NCBI GenBank assembly: GCA_022702545.1
Contig: JAHRBC010000001.1
Span: 3,782,001-3,846,000 of the forward strand
Source: Phycomyces nitens
Lineage: Eukaryota > Mucoromycota > Mucoromycetes > Mucorales > Phycomycetaceae
Length of the DNA stretch: 64,000 nt
Direction of reading: 5' to 3'
Of the stretch, positions 12,522 to 23,919 are shown one piece after another. How positions within the stretch are numbered: position 1 is the stretch's first letter; each line of letters begins with the position of its first letter. Position numbers and translations under genes: made by a program. The notes below the pieces were generated by a model, which saw only the letters and a list, made by a program, of their open reading frames with translations, was not told the DNA's origin and ran no database searches.

Positions 12522-13667
12522 TTATGCGTCTTGCACAGGGTTGTCATTTGCAGACTTTTCTTCAACGGTCTTTTCTGCGGCACTCTCCTCATCTTCATTG
12601 TCCTCATCAAAGTCATCCTCTTCATCTTGGTCCTTTTCGCTGGAATTGTTTACGAGCGAAGAGTCCTTTAGTTTACGTTGGGGGATTACTTCCATAAATG
12701 CCTTTTCCCAATCCTTGTGCTCAAGCCACTTTATCATAATCTCAAAGACTAGGCAAAGATTGTATCAGCAAATGCTTTTGATATTAGCCCTCGGCTCAAC
12801 TATACATACCATGGTTTACTGTCAGGACCTTGCGGCTGGCCATCTGGAGATACTCGCCGATTGGAAGTCTTCCAGTAGTGATGCCTTCCTTTGAAGCCTT
12901 TTCCTGACACAACCCCTTGTATCTGTTCTTGTCAACGATACCACCAATAATGTAAGTCTTTCCCTCTTCCAATTCATTGATCACATTTTCTGAATCGGCA
13001 GAAAGGTACACGAGATCCTTTTTATCAAACAGCTCAGTATAGGGCTTTCGTTCAAATTTGACGTTTTTCCAGTTGGACCAGCTTCCACCCTTTTTATCCA
13101 TGACCTTTTCAAATGTGTCATCAAAAGATGAAAGTATCAATGGCATGCTCAAAGGTGCTGTTCTGTTGGCACTATGACAGCGAACGACTTGGGATTGTAG
13201 GGATTGTAATTCCTTGAAATGAATTAATCAAGACGCATATTCTATAATATATATATGGTTCAACCATTCATTCATTTTTTTTTTACCTTTGGAATCATCT
13301 TGTCTGAAAACGAACAATCCAATACAACGTTTATGTTGGCCAAAGTGATCTCGGGTCGTCTCTGTCTTTTTGCTGGAGGTTCCAGTACACCTTCCTCAAT
13401 CATCTTTCTTCTCTCGGCTCTCTTGAGCTTATCCTTTTCTCGTTGATGCTGAATGCGTTTTGGTCGAGAAGCTTCCCAAATCTCTTCTTTGAGGATGCGT
13501 TTGATCGCATTCTTTCCAAGCCCTTTGAATTTAGGATCGTTGAGGTCATACTTTAGTCCCTTGTAGTCTCTAATGTTAGGTCCAGTGGTTTCGGTGGCTG
13601 GAGGTGGAGAAGAAGCCTCGACAGGCACAGCAGGTGTCTCTGTTGAGCTCTGTTGTGTTTGATCCAT
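12522..13667 (-). CDS. TRM10: tRNA (guanine(9)-N1)-methyltransferase
   Basis: Three exons (13667-13287, 13212-12810, 12748-12522) give 336 aa. The SPOUT-type Trm10 core is clear: NVVLDCSFSDKMIPK at the N-terminal edge of the domain, VYLSADSENVINEL, TYIIGGIVDKNRYKG, then GRLPIGEYLQM and VLTVNHVFEIMIKW near the AdoMet-binding knot. A basic N-terminal extension (PKRIQHQREKDKLKRAERRK) suits tRNA binding. Trm10 methylates N1 of G9 in cytosolic tRNAs with S-adenosylmethionine. The C-terminal tail is acidic (Glu/Asp-rich). Its 3' end lies 73 bp from that of the Med28-like gene, so the two are convergent. Confidence 0.92.
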
Positions 13668-13965
13668 GTGCGTGTGCGTGTGTGTGTGTTTAGGTGAAAG
13701 AGAACAATTTTTGTGACCGTGAAAGACAATTTGGATTTATAAAAGGTCAACGTCGGGACCCTTCAAGATATGCACAAGATGTCTAGTACATAGCACTCTA
13801 TAAACATTGTAGCCATATTTAATAGCAAGAATAATAAAAAAATCAACTCTAAAGATTGACCATTTGGTTTCTTTTTCTTTTCTTTTTTTTGACTATTCAT
13901 TTATTGGTACTTAAATATAAAAAACAGGATATGATGAAAGGAAAAGGAAGAAAAGAACGAATTGT

Positions 13966-14814
13966 TTACTCTTGGAGTAAAGGCATCTCTTCACGATCAC
14001 CATCAGCCGCCATCAACACATCCAAAAGCACTCTTCTTTCTGTCTCTAGCCGCTTCAACTTTTTTCGTGCAATTACCCATTCATCATTCAGCATCTCATT
14101 CTCTCGGACAATATATTGTAACTTGGCCTTGGCTAATGTGTAATCGTTTAAGCTTGGAAGATCTTCATTAGGTCCCAATTCTTCAGGTGTCTGTCTTCGT
14201 TTCTTTGGTGCCGCATCATCCTCTAGACCCTTTGATGCCTTTAGTTGAGAGTTTAATGGTTTTTTGTGCGTGGACCCTGACTTGGCTGCAGGACCGCTTG
14301 TTGCGCCATCCAAATGTTCTTCTCCGTGTTCTGCTTTCCGGTGCCGCACAAGTGCATCTTGACGACCAAACCTATCATATAGATATATTAGTAAAGAAGC
14401 ATCCAAACTCAAACATCATTAGTTGATGCGTACGATTGACCACAATTTGCAAAAGTGCATTCGAATGGCTTTTCTCCAGTGTGGATGCGTAAATGCATCA
14501 TTAGAGCAAATCGATTATGGCATTTGACACCTTGTCGGATACAATCTGCCCATTCGCAGCGGTATTCTCCTCTCTTCCAGCCAACATGGTCTGATTGTGC
14601 GATTAAGTGGAGGGGGTTTTTTTTGGTCAGTAAATGGACTAGGTTTCTGTGCTCATCTACCTTCAGACAAATGAGTCCCTAGCGCTCTGTGATCTCCAAA
14701 TTGAAGCATGCAGTTTTCCCAGTAGCAAACAGGTCCTTGACTAGGAGGGTCCGAGGGCTTCTCAACGGGTGCATTCGAGTTTGGGGAGCTTGTAGAAAAG
14801 TTAGACTGGTCCAT
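13966..14814 (-). CDS. C2H2 zinc-finger and coiled-coil protein, INO80 subunit Iec1-like
   Basis: Three exons (14814-14661, 14590-14434, 14371-13966) give 238 aa. At least two C2H2 modules are visible: C-Y-W-E-N-C with two His about 12 residues later, and a longer unit with CEWADCIRQGVKCHNRFALM, then HLRIHTGEKPFEC, then FGRQDALVRHRKAEH. The linker TGEKPFEC is canonical. The C-terminus (about residues 165-225) is a charged coiled coil, RENEMLNDEW through LETERRVLLDVLM. Size and layout resemble S. pombe Iec1 (a YY1-like INO80 complex subunit), but a different fungal C2H2 regulator is possible. The gene is divergent from RRP12 with 185 bp between starts. Confidence 0.6.
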
Positions 14815-14999
14815 TGGTGGCCTATAAGCCTCTCTTGCTTACTTGTCAAAAGATCAAAGACATACCCATTTTGGAGATACCTTCAAAAAGGCGTCACAAG
14901 CAGTCCATCGAACCCAAAAAATTCTTTTTTTTTTTGCATGTCCAAGTAAAACCTAGTGTAGCTCTCTTCATTAAAGCGTAAACGACGAACCTGTTAACG
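14815..14999. promoter_or_regulatory. Divergent promoter, C2H2 gene / RRP12
   Basis: These 185 bp lie between two divergent start codons. A run of T near 14925-14935 is the only striking element. The two genes probably share regulatory DNA. Confidence 0.4.
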
Positions 15000-17900
15000 A
15001 TGGAGGCTAAACTTGACAGGATCCGTAAGCAGGCTGAATCCAAGCTTGAAAACCAGAAGCTGGTAAATATCCAACAGCCTTGAGAAATAGAAAACCCTCG
15101 GGAGATCTGATCCAACTTTGTACCTTTATCGTAGTATGGACAAACACTCCTGGCAATCGAGGAAACGATCCGCGAAAACAATGCCGACTTGTCTCCTACT
15201 GCCTACTTTGGAGCCATTGTAAGCCAAAAAAAAAGAGAGGTCTTGCTTGTAATCCTTGGGTACTCAAACGCTTGTTTTGTTATAGATGAGCACACTCGAA
15301 TCATCTCAAGGAAGTCTTGAAATTAACGGGGCTCTTTTGTATCTCCTCGATGAAGTATTCCCTTTGTAAGAATGTGAATATGTTAAAGAGGTGTAGGATT
15401 TCAGCTAAATGTGTATAATGTGCTTGATCTGTAGCCTTCCTCCTACCGTCCTCCGTTCCAAGTTCAGCTCCATTCATCCTATTCTTGAAGCTGCTTACGA
15501 ACAGTACAAGACTGAACAGCCCGTTGTACGATCAATCATTGGATGTTGGCAGGAACTTTTGGCTAACCAGGATGGCACTGCATGGACTATGCCTGTGACC
15601 AAGAAAGCCTACCAGGTCCTCTTGATTCTCTGTGCCAATGCTCAACCCAAAGCACGAAAGAGAGCACACGATGCCGTTCGCTCCATCCTCTCCAGACCTC
15701 CTCCTCCTACTGTCATTCATCCTGCTGCCAACTTGACAGCCGAATTTATCCTCCGTGTTCTCCACGAGACAACAAAGACTGATCAGCATGCTGCCCAGCA
15801 AATCCTTGCCCTTCTTCAGTCGATCGTTCCTTACTGGCCTACTAACGTAAGAATACAGGACATGATATATATAAAAAGGATTACAGGGCTAATTATTGGT
15901 TTATTGGTTTCCATGCTCTTTTAGCGCTTCAACACTCTCTGTCAGACTCTGTTGCAGCTCCCCAAGTTCAACAACATTTTCTTGACAAAAGCTGCCTTTG
16001 ATGTATTCCAGGCACTATTTGAAGCAGAGGAAAATGATATGGATGAAGAAAAATTCTTGAGCCTTCTTAGGGTAAATCTAAACCTGAATAATCAGGCTAA
16101 GTGACGGTAAATTAATCTGTGATTCTAGGCCATTTGCGAGCTTAAGCCTGCTGCTATCGATGATCGTTTACTGCCCACATGGCTCTTGATCGTCAGCAAG
16201 GCTTACCCAGCATTCGCAAAGTATGTTTCATACTTTACTATCAGGATTATTGGTGCAAAATTACATGGATAACTTATGGCCTACCCTCTGGAATTTATAG
16301 GATGAACAAGGCTCAATGTGCTACTGACCTTCCTGCTCTTTACGCTCTCATCTTCAATGACTTGAACCAAGAGTCCAAGTGCTATCGCGAGATTGCTGCC
16401 TGTTTGAGCACCCTGGTTGAGACCTGTGTTACTGACGAGATGATTGAGCAGGCCAATGCTGGTCAGAACAATGGATTGACTGACATGATTGGCATGGCTG
16501 AATCTGGTTTGGGTATTCACTACCAGGCCGCATGGCAGCACATTATGGTGGTTATGCAAGCCTTCTTCCGTAAACTCCATCGTTCCTCTGTTCCTTTGAT
16601 GAACGGCTGCCTTGCCCGTCTCGGTGAGCTCCGTTTGTCTCCCGCAGAGAACTACAAGGAGCAATTGGACAAGACCTTGGGAGCTGCCATTGCCACCATG
16701 GGTCCTGAAGGTTTCTTGGCAATTCTGCCTCTCAACCTCGAGTCTCCCAGCTCATCCAACGCAGTCGGACGTGCTTTCCTTTTGCCTCTTCTCAAGGCCT
16801 ACACCACCAACACTTCCCTGGGATTCTTTGTAAACTACTTTATCCCTCTTGGTGATCGTCTTGCCGAGCGTGGTCAGTCTGCTGCCGAGCGTGATTTGGC
16901 TTTGCAGGCCAAGGTCTACGAGACATTGGTTAACCAGATCTGGAGTCTTGCTCCCGGATTCTGTGACCTCCCTTACGACCTTTGCGAGGCCTTTAATGAC
17001 CAGGTCGCCGAACGCTTCAGTTCCATTCTTTACACCCAGCCTGACCTGCGTCCAACCATTGCCAAGGCTCTCCAGCTCTTGATCGAGAAGAATAGAGGCC
17101 TTGCAAAGTCAGATGCCTCGGATGCCGATCTTAAAAAGGCATATGGTGTCTCTAAGACAGAGGCTATTGCCAATGTCCATCACTTGAGTAAATTCGCTGT
17201 CAACTACCTTGCCGTCTTTTTCAACGTCTACAGCCAGATTGCTCCTATTCACAGAGGATTCTTGAGTAATGTCATTGACGCCTACTTGAGCATCACCAGC
17301 CCTCAGGTAAATTTTGGTGATTTGGATCATATATAAAGACAATGGCTGACAGATTTTGTGTGTATAGGATATCAACATCACATTCCAAAAGGTCTTGGGT
17401 CTCTTGTCCCAGTCCCTCGAGAACCCTGAAGAAGTCTCGCCTGACCCAGCCGCTCCTCCCCCCATGTCCCACACCATGCTTGATCTTGCCACAATCATGG
17501 TTCCCTTCTTGGACTTCCAGTCTATTGAAATCCTCTACAACGGAGTCGTATCCACACTACTTGAAAAAGAAGATCAGCACACCTTGCAGAAGAAGGGCTA
17601 CAAGATTCTTTCCCATCTGATGGACTACACCGTCGGTCGCCAAGTAATCATGAGCCACATCGATGATGTCCAGGAGAAGCTCTTGGTTGCCACCAGCTCA
17701 TGTTCCTTGGCTGCAAAGAAGCATCGTGTCCTGACTCTTGTTCAGGTCGTTCGACTCCTCCCAGCCTCCGATCTCCATTTCATCCCTGCCATCCTCTCTG
17801 AAGCCGTAATCAGCACCAAGGGTAACAATGAAGCTATGCGTAACCATGCCTTCACTCTTCTTGTTGAGATGGGCAAGAAAATGAAGGAAGGTGGTATTGT

Positions 17901-19404
17901 AAAGAATTCCAAGCTCGAAGGCTTTGATGATAGCGTTCCTGATGCTCCTGCTTCCATCAGCGAGTTCTTTATGATGGTCACTGCTGGTTTGGCTGGTACA
18001 ACTGCACACATGATTGCTGCCACTATTACTGCACTGGCTCGTATCATTTTCGAATTCAAAGGTAAATACTAGATTATAAATACCGAGTAATACTGAATTA
18101 TACTGATTGCCCTGGAATCAATATAGATGATGTATCTCCCGAGCTGGCTTCTGAGCTTCTCCAGACCATGAACGTCTTTGTTGCTTCTAACAACAGAGAA
18201 ATTGTCAGCACTGCTCTTGGATACACCAAGGTGTGTGTTGTCATTCTCGACGCCTCTATCCTTGAACCCCAGCTCCCTGCTGTTGTGTCTAGCATGTTGA
18301 AGTGTAGCCACCAGCATCGCTCCCATTTCAAGGCCAAGCTGCGTCATATCTTTGAACGTCTGATCCGTCGTTTCAGCTACGAAACTGTTGCTTCCCTCGT
18401 CCCCGAAGACGATAAGAAGCTTATTGCAAATATCCAGAAGCGTCGCCTCCAGGCCAAGCGCAAGAAGGCCATTACTCACGAGAAGGATGAAGATGAAGAT
18501 GATATCATTGGTGCTCGTGAAACCGTTAGCAAGCTTGCTGTTCACAATGATGCCTTTGAGGATATTGTCTACGGCAGTGAAAGTGAATTGGAGGGATCTG
18601 ACAATGAAGAACAGCCTACCGGTAGAGCACCACTTGGTGGAAACGATAAGAAGAAGAACAAGGTAAGAGCAGTGTCTTTGAATGGACGGATATTATAGAG
18701 ACCAAGGGTTGCTAAGCCATTATATAGAAAAAGATTGTGGACAGCAAAACTTACATCCGTGAAGATGAAGCAAGTGGACCTGTTGATTTCTTGGATCCTT
18801 CTGCCTTGGGCCGTATTTCATGTAAGTTTGGCCAGATTCAATCATGACACTTCAGATCAACTAATGCCTTTTTTGTTTAATCCAGCCGCCAAGCCTGTGC
18901 AGCGAAAACAAAGAAACCTTGAAAAGGCTTCTGGATTTGCCCATAGTGAGGATGGCCGTATGGTGATTACCGAATCAGACAACGAAGACAAGAATGCAGA
19001 GGAGAAGGAGGCACCGACCGAAGACTACTACATGCAGGCTCAGAATAGTGCTGATGGCTTTGTCCGTGATAGACACAACAAGATCAAGTTCAAGAAGAAC
19101 AAGAATGGTGCCAATGATGATGACATTATGGATTTGGATGATGGATCGGCTGTTAAGCAGGTCAAGAGAAAGGCACAACAGTTTGAGAGAATCGGAAAGG
19201 AGTTCAAGGCAAAGGTAAGATTCGAATACAAATTGTTGGTAGAGTGGCTGCTAATCAGTCAATTCGTCTTAATAGAGAGCCGGTGGTGATGTTAAGCGCA
19301 AGGGTAAGGCTGAGCCTTTTGCATACATGCCTTTGAGCAAGGTCATCAAGAAAAAGACACACAATGGAGCAAGAGTTACATTTACTGGAAAAGTAAAGAA
19401 ATAA
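15000..19404 (+). CDS. RRP12: Ribosome biogenesis HEAT-repeat protein RRP12
   Basis: Twelve exons (15000-15062, 15135-15218, 15286-15365, 15435-15846, 15925-16071, 16129-16220, 16301-17306, 17368-18061, 18127-18662, 18728-18821, 18886-19214, 19276-19404) sum to 3666 nt, that is 1221 aa, close to the 1228 aa of yeast Rrp12. The N-terminal part reads as HEAT-type helices with LLAIEETIREN and LPPTVLRSKFSSI. The middle contains RKRAHDAVRSIL and PPPPTVIHP, which fit the NUC173 region. The C-terminus is acidic then Lys-rich, with a closing NGARVTFTGKVKK. Rrp12 binds Ran and karyopherins and is needed for nuclear export and maturation of both ribosomal subunits. Codon use is biased to C-ending codons in the long exons, as expected for a well-expressed gene. 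Confidence 0.95.
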
Positions 19405-19734
19405 TCCCTTCTTCTTTTTTACACACCCACACCCACACACACCCACAAAATTATATACATATATAGTATATATTATATTATAGATATATGAATTATCATT
19501 GAACATAAAAAATTAAAAAGCATTGCATAAGTTCAATACTTGAGCCTCTTTAGAATCCTAAAAAAAGAGAAAGAGAGAAAGAGAAAGAAGATATCAAAGC
19601 CATAATAATGATAATGATAATAATTGCGTTTCTTGATTCAGGAACACCTTGACTGTGTGTTTTGGAGGAGCTTGAAAATAAAAGAAAAAGGAATAAATAT
19701 CTTGGTTGACAATCTACAGGCTCATTACTTTACA

Positions 19735-20668
19735 ATGGAACAAAAGAAGCTTCGTATTCTGTGCCTTCATGGCTATGCTCACAATGCAACGATCTTTGAG
19801 AAAAAGTGCGCAAAGTTCACAAAGGGCCTTGATCAGACTGTGGAATTTGGTAACAATGATCTCAATCTAATCATTGACTTATTGTCTTGCTAGTCTACAA
19901 ATCTGGGCCACACATTGCCCTGACCCCAGAGTATACTACAGTCTCTGAACGCTCCCAAGAACAGACCGAGGTTTCAGCTGGTAAGAATTATTGAAAGAAA
20001 ATTAGCAATTGACACTTTTTTTTGTTGGGGGGATTAGAGATCGAACCCCATGCTTGGTGGTATGCAGTGACATATTACCCTGTAATTGGGCAATATTGTA
20101 TTGGATTTGAAAAGTCAATTGAGTACATTAAGCAGGTCCTCTTAGAAGAGGTAAGGTGAATTGGAAACGTGCATATCTGATTGAATTCTCCAGGGACCCT
20201 TTGATGGTGTAATGGGATTTTCTCAAGGTAAGAAGAAGCAAGGGGTAAAAAGAAAGGCATGTAATAAGATTACGCCACAGGTGCCGCATTTGGAGTGCTG
20301 CTGCAATATATGCTTGAAAACACCGTATTCCCGGATATGATCCCGGCTGATTTTGGACACCCTCCATTTCGGTTTGTGATTAGTATCGCTGGCTTCCTTG
20401 ACACACACAACGGACACATTGAACATGTCTTCAAGACACCCAAGCTAAAGACACCCAGTCTGCATGTCATTGGAGATGCTGATACAATTATCGTGCCAGA
20501 AAGAATGATTGCATTGTCCCAAAAGTTCGAAAAGGCCACTCTTCTCAAGCACCCTGGATCGTAAGTGGCTTGAGTTTCAGGACCTGGCTAACGATACTCC
20601 ATAGGCACTTTGTACCCACAATGTCTTCCAGTAACCGGGCCCTAAAGAACTTCTTGAGCCAGTTTTAG
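19735..20668 (+). CDS. FSH1-family serine hydrolase (OVCA2-like)
   Basis: Six exons (19735-19849, 19894-19980, 20038-20150, 20194-20227, 20281-20560, 20605-20668) give 230 aa. The start gives MEQKKLRILCLHGYAHNA, the typical N-terminus of this alpha/beta-hydrolase family. The nucleophile elbow is GFSQG at about residue 115, the acid is in VIGDAD, and the final His is in GSHFVP. These match the FSH1/2/3 and OVCA2 serine hydrolases, which cleave ester or thioester bonds of mostly unknown substrates. The protein is probably cytosolic, as no signal peptide or membrane segment is seen. All intron phases close, so the gene looks intact. Confidence 0.9.
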
Positions 20669-21277
20669 AGTAGGAACTTGAATATCATAGACATTAAATG
20701 CTGGCATGTCCGCTTGTATCGGTTGCAAGGCCTTGTCGGACTCTGCAGGTTCATATGTATATATCTTGTTGATTAATAAATTGAAAGGCCAGAAACACTT
20801 TCGATCATTGGCTGCTTCAAGAAACAGGCCAAACCATGACGTCGTCTATTATCCCAATATGGGAGACAGGTCACCAAGTCAATTTGAAGGCTTTGGCTCT
20901 GGACACGAAAAATTTTTCTTTCTTTGCACAAATCTTGAGCAAAAAGTCAAAGGACTTCTTTGGTGCTCCGCTATCTTCCACCTTTACGCTTTTTGTACAC
21001 TTGTCTACTATCGGAACCCGTTTCTGTCAGTGGGCCAAGCTTCCTCTCCTTGCCGAATTATTTAAAGCAGCGTCGTCAACTCTATTTCCACTTGGTGAGG
21101 TCCATTGCTCCGCTCAACATCCCATTCCCGTCCTGCTTTTCGCTCCCAAATCTACGCCCCGAAGCTATTGATCATTGACATTGTCGTGCATCCAAGCCAT
21201 GGGAGCGAAATTCAAGATATAATGGATCCCAAAGATACTCATCAAACTGACGCTGGTTTTTATAGAGTAGTTTAAAC
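20669..21277. other. Intergenic region upstream of the Zn2Cys6 gene
   Basis: No supported exon is seen here. Short overlapping frames (20706-21178) lack family features. A TGACGTCG sequence near 20837, close to a CRE/ATF half-palindrome, is the only regulatory-like match. The stretch probably contains the 3' end of the FSH1 gene and the promoter of the regulator at 21278. Confidence 0.35.
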
Positions 21278-22611
21278 ATGCAGTTTGTCCACAACAGCCC
21301 ATACTTTCCTGGCTATGCTGCTAATCCACAGCAGCAACAGCAGCAACAGCAGCAGCAGCAGCAGCAGCAAACCGGTCCACTCCATGGGTCCCAGAACCCT
21401 CAAGGACATAACGATCACGCGCATGCACTCGCACTCTCATCAACTGCTGGAATGTCAGTATACCCCGGCCAGCAAGCCCAGGGTATCCAGCAGTCGTCTG
21501 TAAACGATTACGCATCCCAAGGAAAAACAAAACGGAAACAAGTCAAGAACGCCTGTGGTATGTGTTTTGTATTGTTTTTTTTTATGCCTTGGCTCATTCT
21601 TTTCAGTCAATTGCCAAAAGGCGTGCAAGAAATGCGACGAGGGTCGTCCGTGTCAACGCTGTATCAAGTACGCCTTGGTTGACACATGTGTAGATTCGGT
21701 TCGTAAAGAACGCAAAAAGGGAGTGAAGCGAGGCCCATACAAGAAGCGGAAGCAAGGTAAGATGGCTTTTACATGGGGATGCCTGTGATATAGTATTGAG
21801 ACATATCTGTCCTATAGATGGTGGTTCTGCAGAATCTTCGGCTGCATCCACGCCTACTGCATCGACCCTCCCTACAGGTCTTTATTCTTCAACAGCAGCA
21901 GGAATTGCAAATGTACGCAACAGCACTGTACCAATCCACTATCAGCCATTGACAGCCAGCAGCTACGATCCCTTCCATGCAGTGAGCTATCAGAACTCGG
22001 GCCAGATGATGCAACAGGCCTATATGATGCCTACTGAAATCCAACAAATGTACCACAACAACTCTTCAATGCTTTCTTATCATACAACCATGAACATGCT
22101 TTCTCCCCAGCAGAGCCAGGCACCAACAATCCAACCAAACTATCGTCCTGCCGATCAGCCTGCTCAGCAGCAACCAAGCGATAACACAGCAAACGGCACA
22201 AAGGCCAGCGATTCGGATGAAGAAGGTTCCAAGCTCACCATCCTCTCCCAACTCTGCAGCGCTGTTTTGGATCGCAATGACACTTCTGGCAAGCAGGAGG
22301 ATCCTAAAGACACTCATGATAAGACAACTCTTGGTCAATCCCTTCCTGATAACCAGGACCAGATCATAGCCACCAAGGCCGATCCTGTTCCCAATTATAA
22401 CAATAGCCTCTATGGTACACCTACTTCTTCGCCCGTTGTCCGTAGCGGAAATAATAGCCATTACGGCACTCCAGGCTCATCTCCCTCTGTTGCCCACGTA
22501 GAACAGGCCCAGAGTAATGCCCAGCAATCTCAGGTATGGCCTCTTCCTTCTCTTCAGTCCATGGTCCCAGAGCACATGTATCAGCAGGACCAGCAGCCAC
22601 AACAGCAATAG
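21278..22611 (+). CDS. Zn2Cys6 fungal-type transcription factor with poly-Gln
   Basis: Three exons (21278-21557, 21607-21756, 21818-22611) give 407 aa. A run of 14 Gln follows residue 17. The Zn2Cys6 cluster begins at the end of exon 1 and continues in exon 2: K-N-A-C-V-N-C, C-K-K-C-D, R-P-C-Q-R-C. It is followed by a very basic stretch, RKERKKGVKRGPYKKRKQ, serving as linker and DNA contact. The spacing C-x2-C-x6-C-x5-12-C-x2-C is normal. The rest is Gln, Ser and Pro-rich, as in activation regions, with no middle homology domain. It should act in the nucleus, binding CGG-type sites as a dimer or monomer; its targets cannot be told from sequence. The intron splits the zinc cluster, so correct splicing decides function. 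Confidence 0.88.
21329..21370 (+). repeat. CAG/CAA poly-Gln tract
   Basis: Fourteen consecutive Gln codons, mostly CAG with three CAA interruptions, lie in the first exon of the Zn2Cys6 gene. Length variation between strains is likely and would change the protein without shifting the frame. Confidence 0.9.
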
Positions 22612-23095
22612 TCGAGGCACCCATTGTTGATTTTATAAAACAAAACAGGGCCTCTTTACATCTTCTTATTCTTCTTATTGTCTTGATCATTTATGTGTAT
22701 TTTGAAAAAAAAATCAACATTTTGCTTTTTGAATCCATGCCTCGACTCAACTTTGTTCATCTGGAATTACGCAAATACAGCTTGTTTTTGCAGACATTTA
22801 TTGCTAGCCACCCTTTAATCTAGACTTGATCCTGTTTTGTACGCTTAATGATCAGCCATTCATTCTCTCAAAATAATAATAGTAAAAAAACAAAAAACAA
22901 CAACACCAACAAAATCCCCTCATCCAGTCTTTGGCCTGCCTTGTTAAACATGTCTTGCTCTTGCTCTCTCTCTTATACACACTTTCTTTTAAAAATAATA
23001 ATAATAATATATATAGCTTGCGTCACAACCCTAATACGTATTTAAATCTATGTGTATGTATGTATCTATTATCCCAATTTATTTTATGCATAGTC
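22612..23095. other. Convergent intergenic region
   Basis: This AT-rich space lies between the 3' ends of the regulator gene and the mitochondrial uL16 gene. It contains AAT and AAC microsatellite-like tracts near 22870-22910 and 22995-23008. Frames here are short and unsupported. Confidence 0.35.
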
Positions 23096-23755
23096 CTAAA
23101 CAGAAGAAGCAGATGGTGTGTCCAGCACTTCTTGTACAACCACTGGCTTTTTTGCAACCACAGGAGCAATGTAGCCAGCTCCAACAATGGGTTTGGCACC
23201 ACGCTCAACCATCTCAGTCTTAACTGGCAGCTTATGGCTGGCAAGACGGAAGGCTTCCTTTGCAATCTCCTTACGCAGGCCTCCGATTTCGAAAATAATA
23301 CGGTTGAGAGGCACACGGCAGGCCCAGTACTCAAATGTACCCTTTCCTTTACCCATACGAACTTCATTGCCTTTGCTGGTAACAGGAATGTCAGGGAACA
23401 CGCGCATCCACATTTGAGATCCTTTTACTGTCTTGATCTTTCGGCGGATTGCGTTGTGTACTGCTGTCAGCTGTCTGGATGTCAAGCGAGCTCCTTCAGT
23501 AATGCGCAAGCCATACTCTCCAAACTCAACACTGGTGCCCTTTGTGGATCCGCCAGTGGGAAGTGGGATTTTTCCTTTGTGTGCCTTGCGATACTTTGTA
23601 CGGCGAGGAGAGAAATCGGATGCAAATCGAACTGATGTCAGCGAGAGAGCTGGGCGGCTGACATTTGGCATGGTCTGTCTGCCAAAAACATTGCCGATTA
23701 CTGAGGAGGTGGCGGAAACGGCGCCAAAGAGGTTCTTCCTGTAGGCACTGAACAT
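23096..23755 (-). CDS. MRPL16: Mitochondrial large-subunit ribosomal protein uL16m
   Basis: A single coding exon gives 219 aa. An N-terminal stretch of about 45 residues rich in Arg, Ser and Ala without acidic residues (ending VRFASDFSPRRTKYRK) is a plausible mitochondrial presequence. The mature part carries uL16 features: RKAHKGKIP, GLRITEGARLTSRQL, RRKIK, then WMRVFPDIPVTSKGNEVRMG with KGKGTFEYWACRV. uL16 sits near the peptidyl-transferase centre and A-site tRNA elbow in the mitoribosome. The frame stays open upstream to 23818, but a likely intron acceptor there (TTTACAG near 23808) and the better leader favour the ATG at 23755. The gene is divergent from the SQ/TQ-rich gene, 164 bp apart. 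Confidence 0.92.
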   Translation of the reverse strand: MFSAYRKNLFGAVSATSSVIGNVFGRQTMPNVSRPALSLTSVRFASDFSPRRTKYRKAHKGKIPLPTGGSTKGTSVEFGEYGLRITEGARLTSRQLTAVHNAIRRKIKTVKGSQMWMRVFPDIPVTSKGNEVRMGKGKGTFEYWACRVPLNRIIFEIGGLRKEIAKEAFRLASHKLPVKTEMVERGAKPIVGAGYIAPVVAKKPVVVQEVLDTPSASSV

Positions 23756-23919
23756 GGCGTAGAGGGTAGGTTTCTTGGTCCCTCTTGCGTTTAGCAGTAC
23801 CGTACAACCTGTAAACAACAGTGACTGGTGACGTCAGCATATAACCTTATTGGCTGCTTGACGATTAAAGGGCAGGACAAGAGCGCTCTTCATTGTCCCC
23901 GCTTGTATACTATCTTATA
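23756..23919. promoter_or_regulatory. Divergent promoter, MRPL16 / SQ-TQ protein
   Basis: The 164 bp between the two start codons include a TGACGTCA-type palindrome (GTGACGTCAGC near 23829-23839), a sequence bound by ATF/CREB-type bZIP factors. A possible 5' leader exon of MRPL16 with an intron ending near 23808 also lies here. Confidence 0.45.

Noticed and set aside
22066..22461. 131-codon minus-strand frame
   Set aside because: It is antisense to the last exon of the Zn2Cys6 gene and has no family features.
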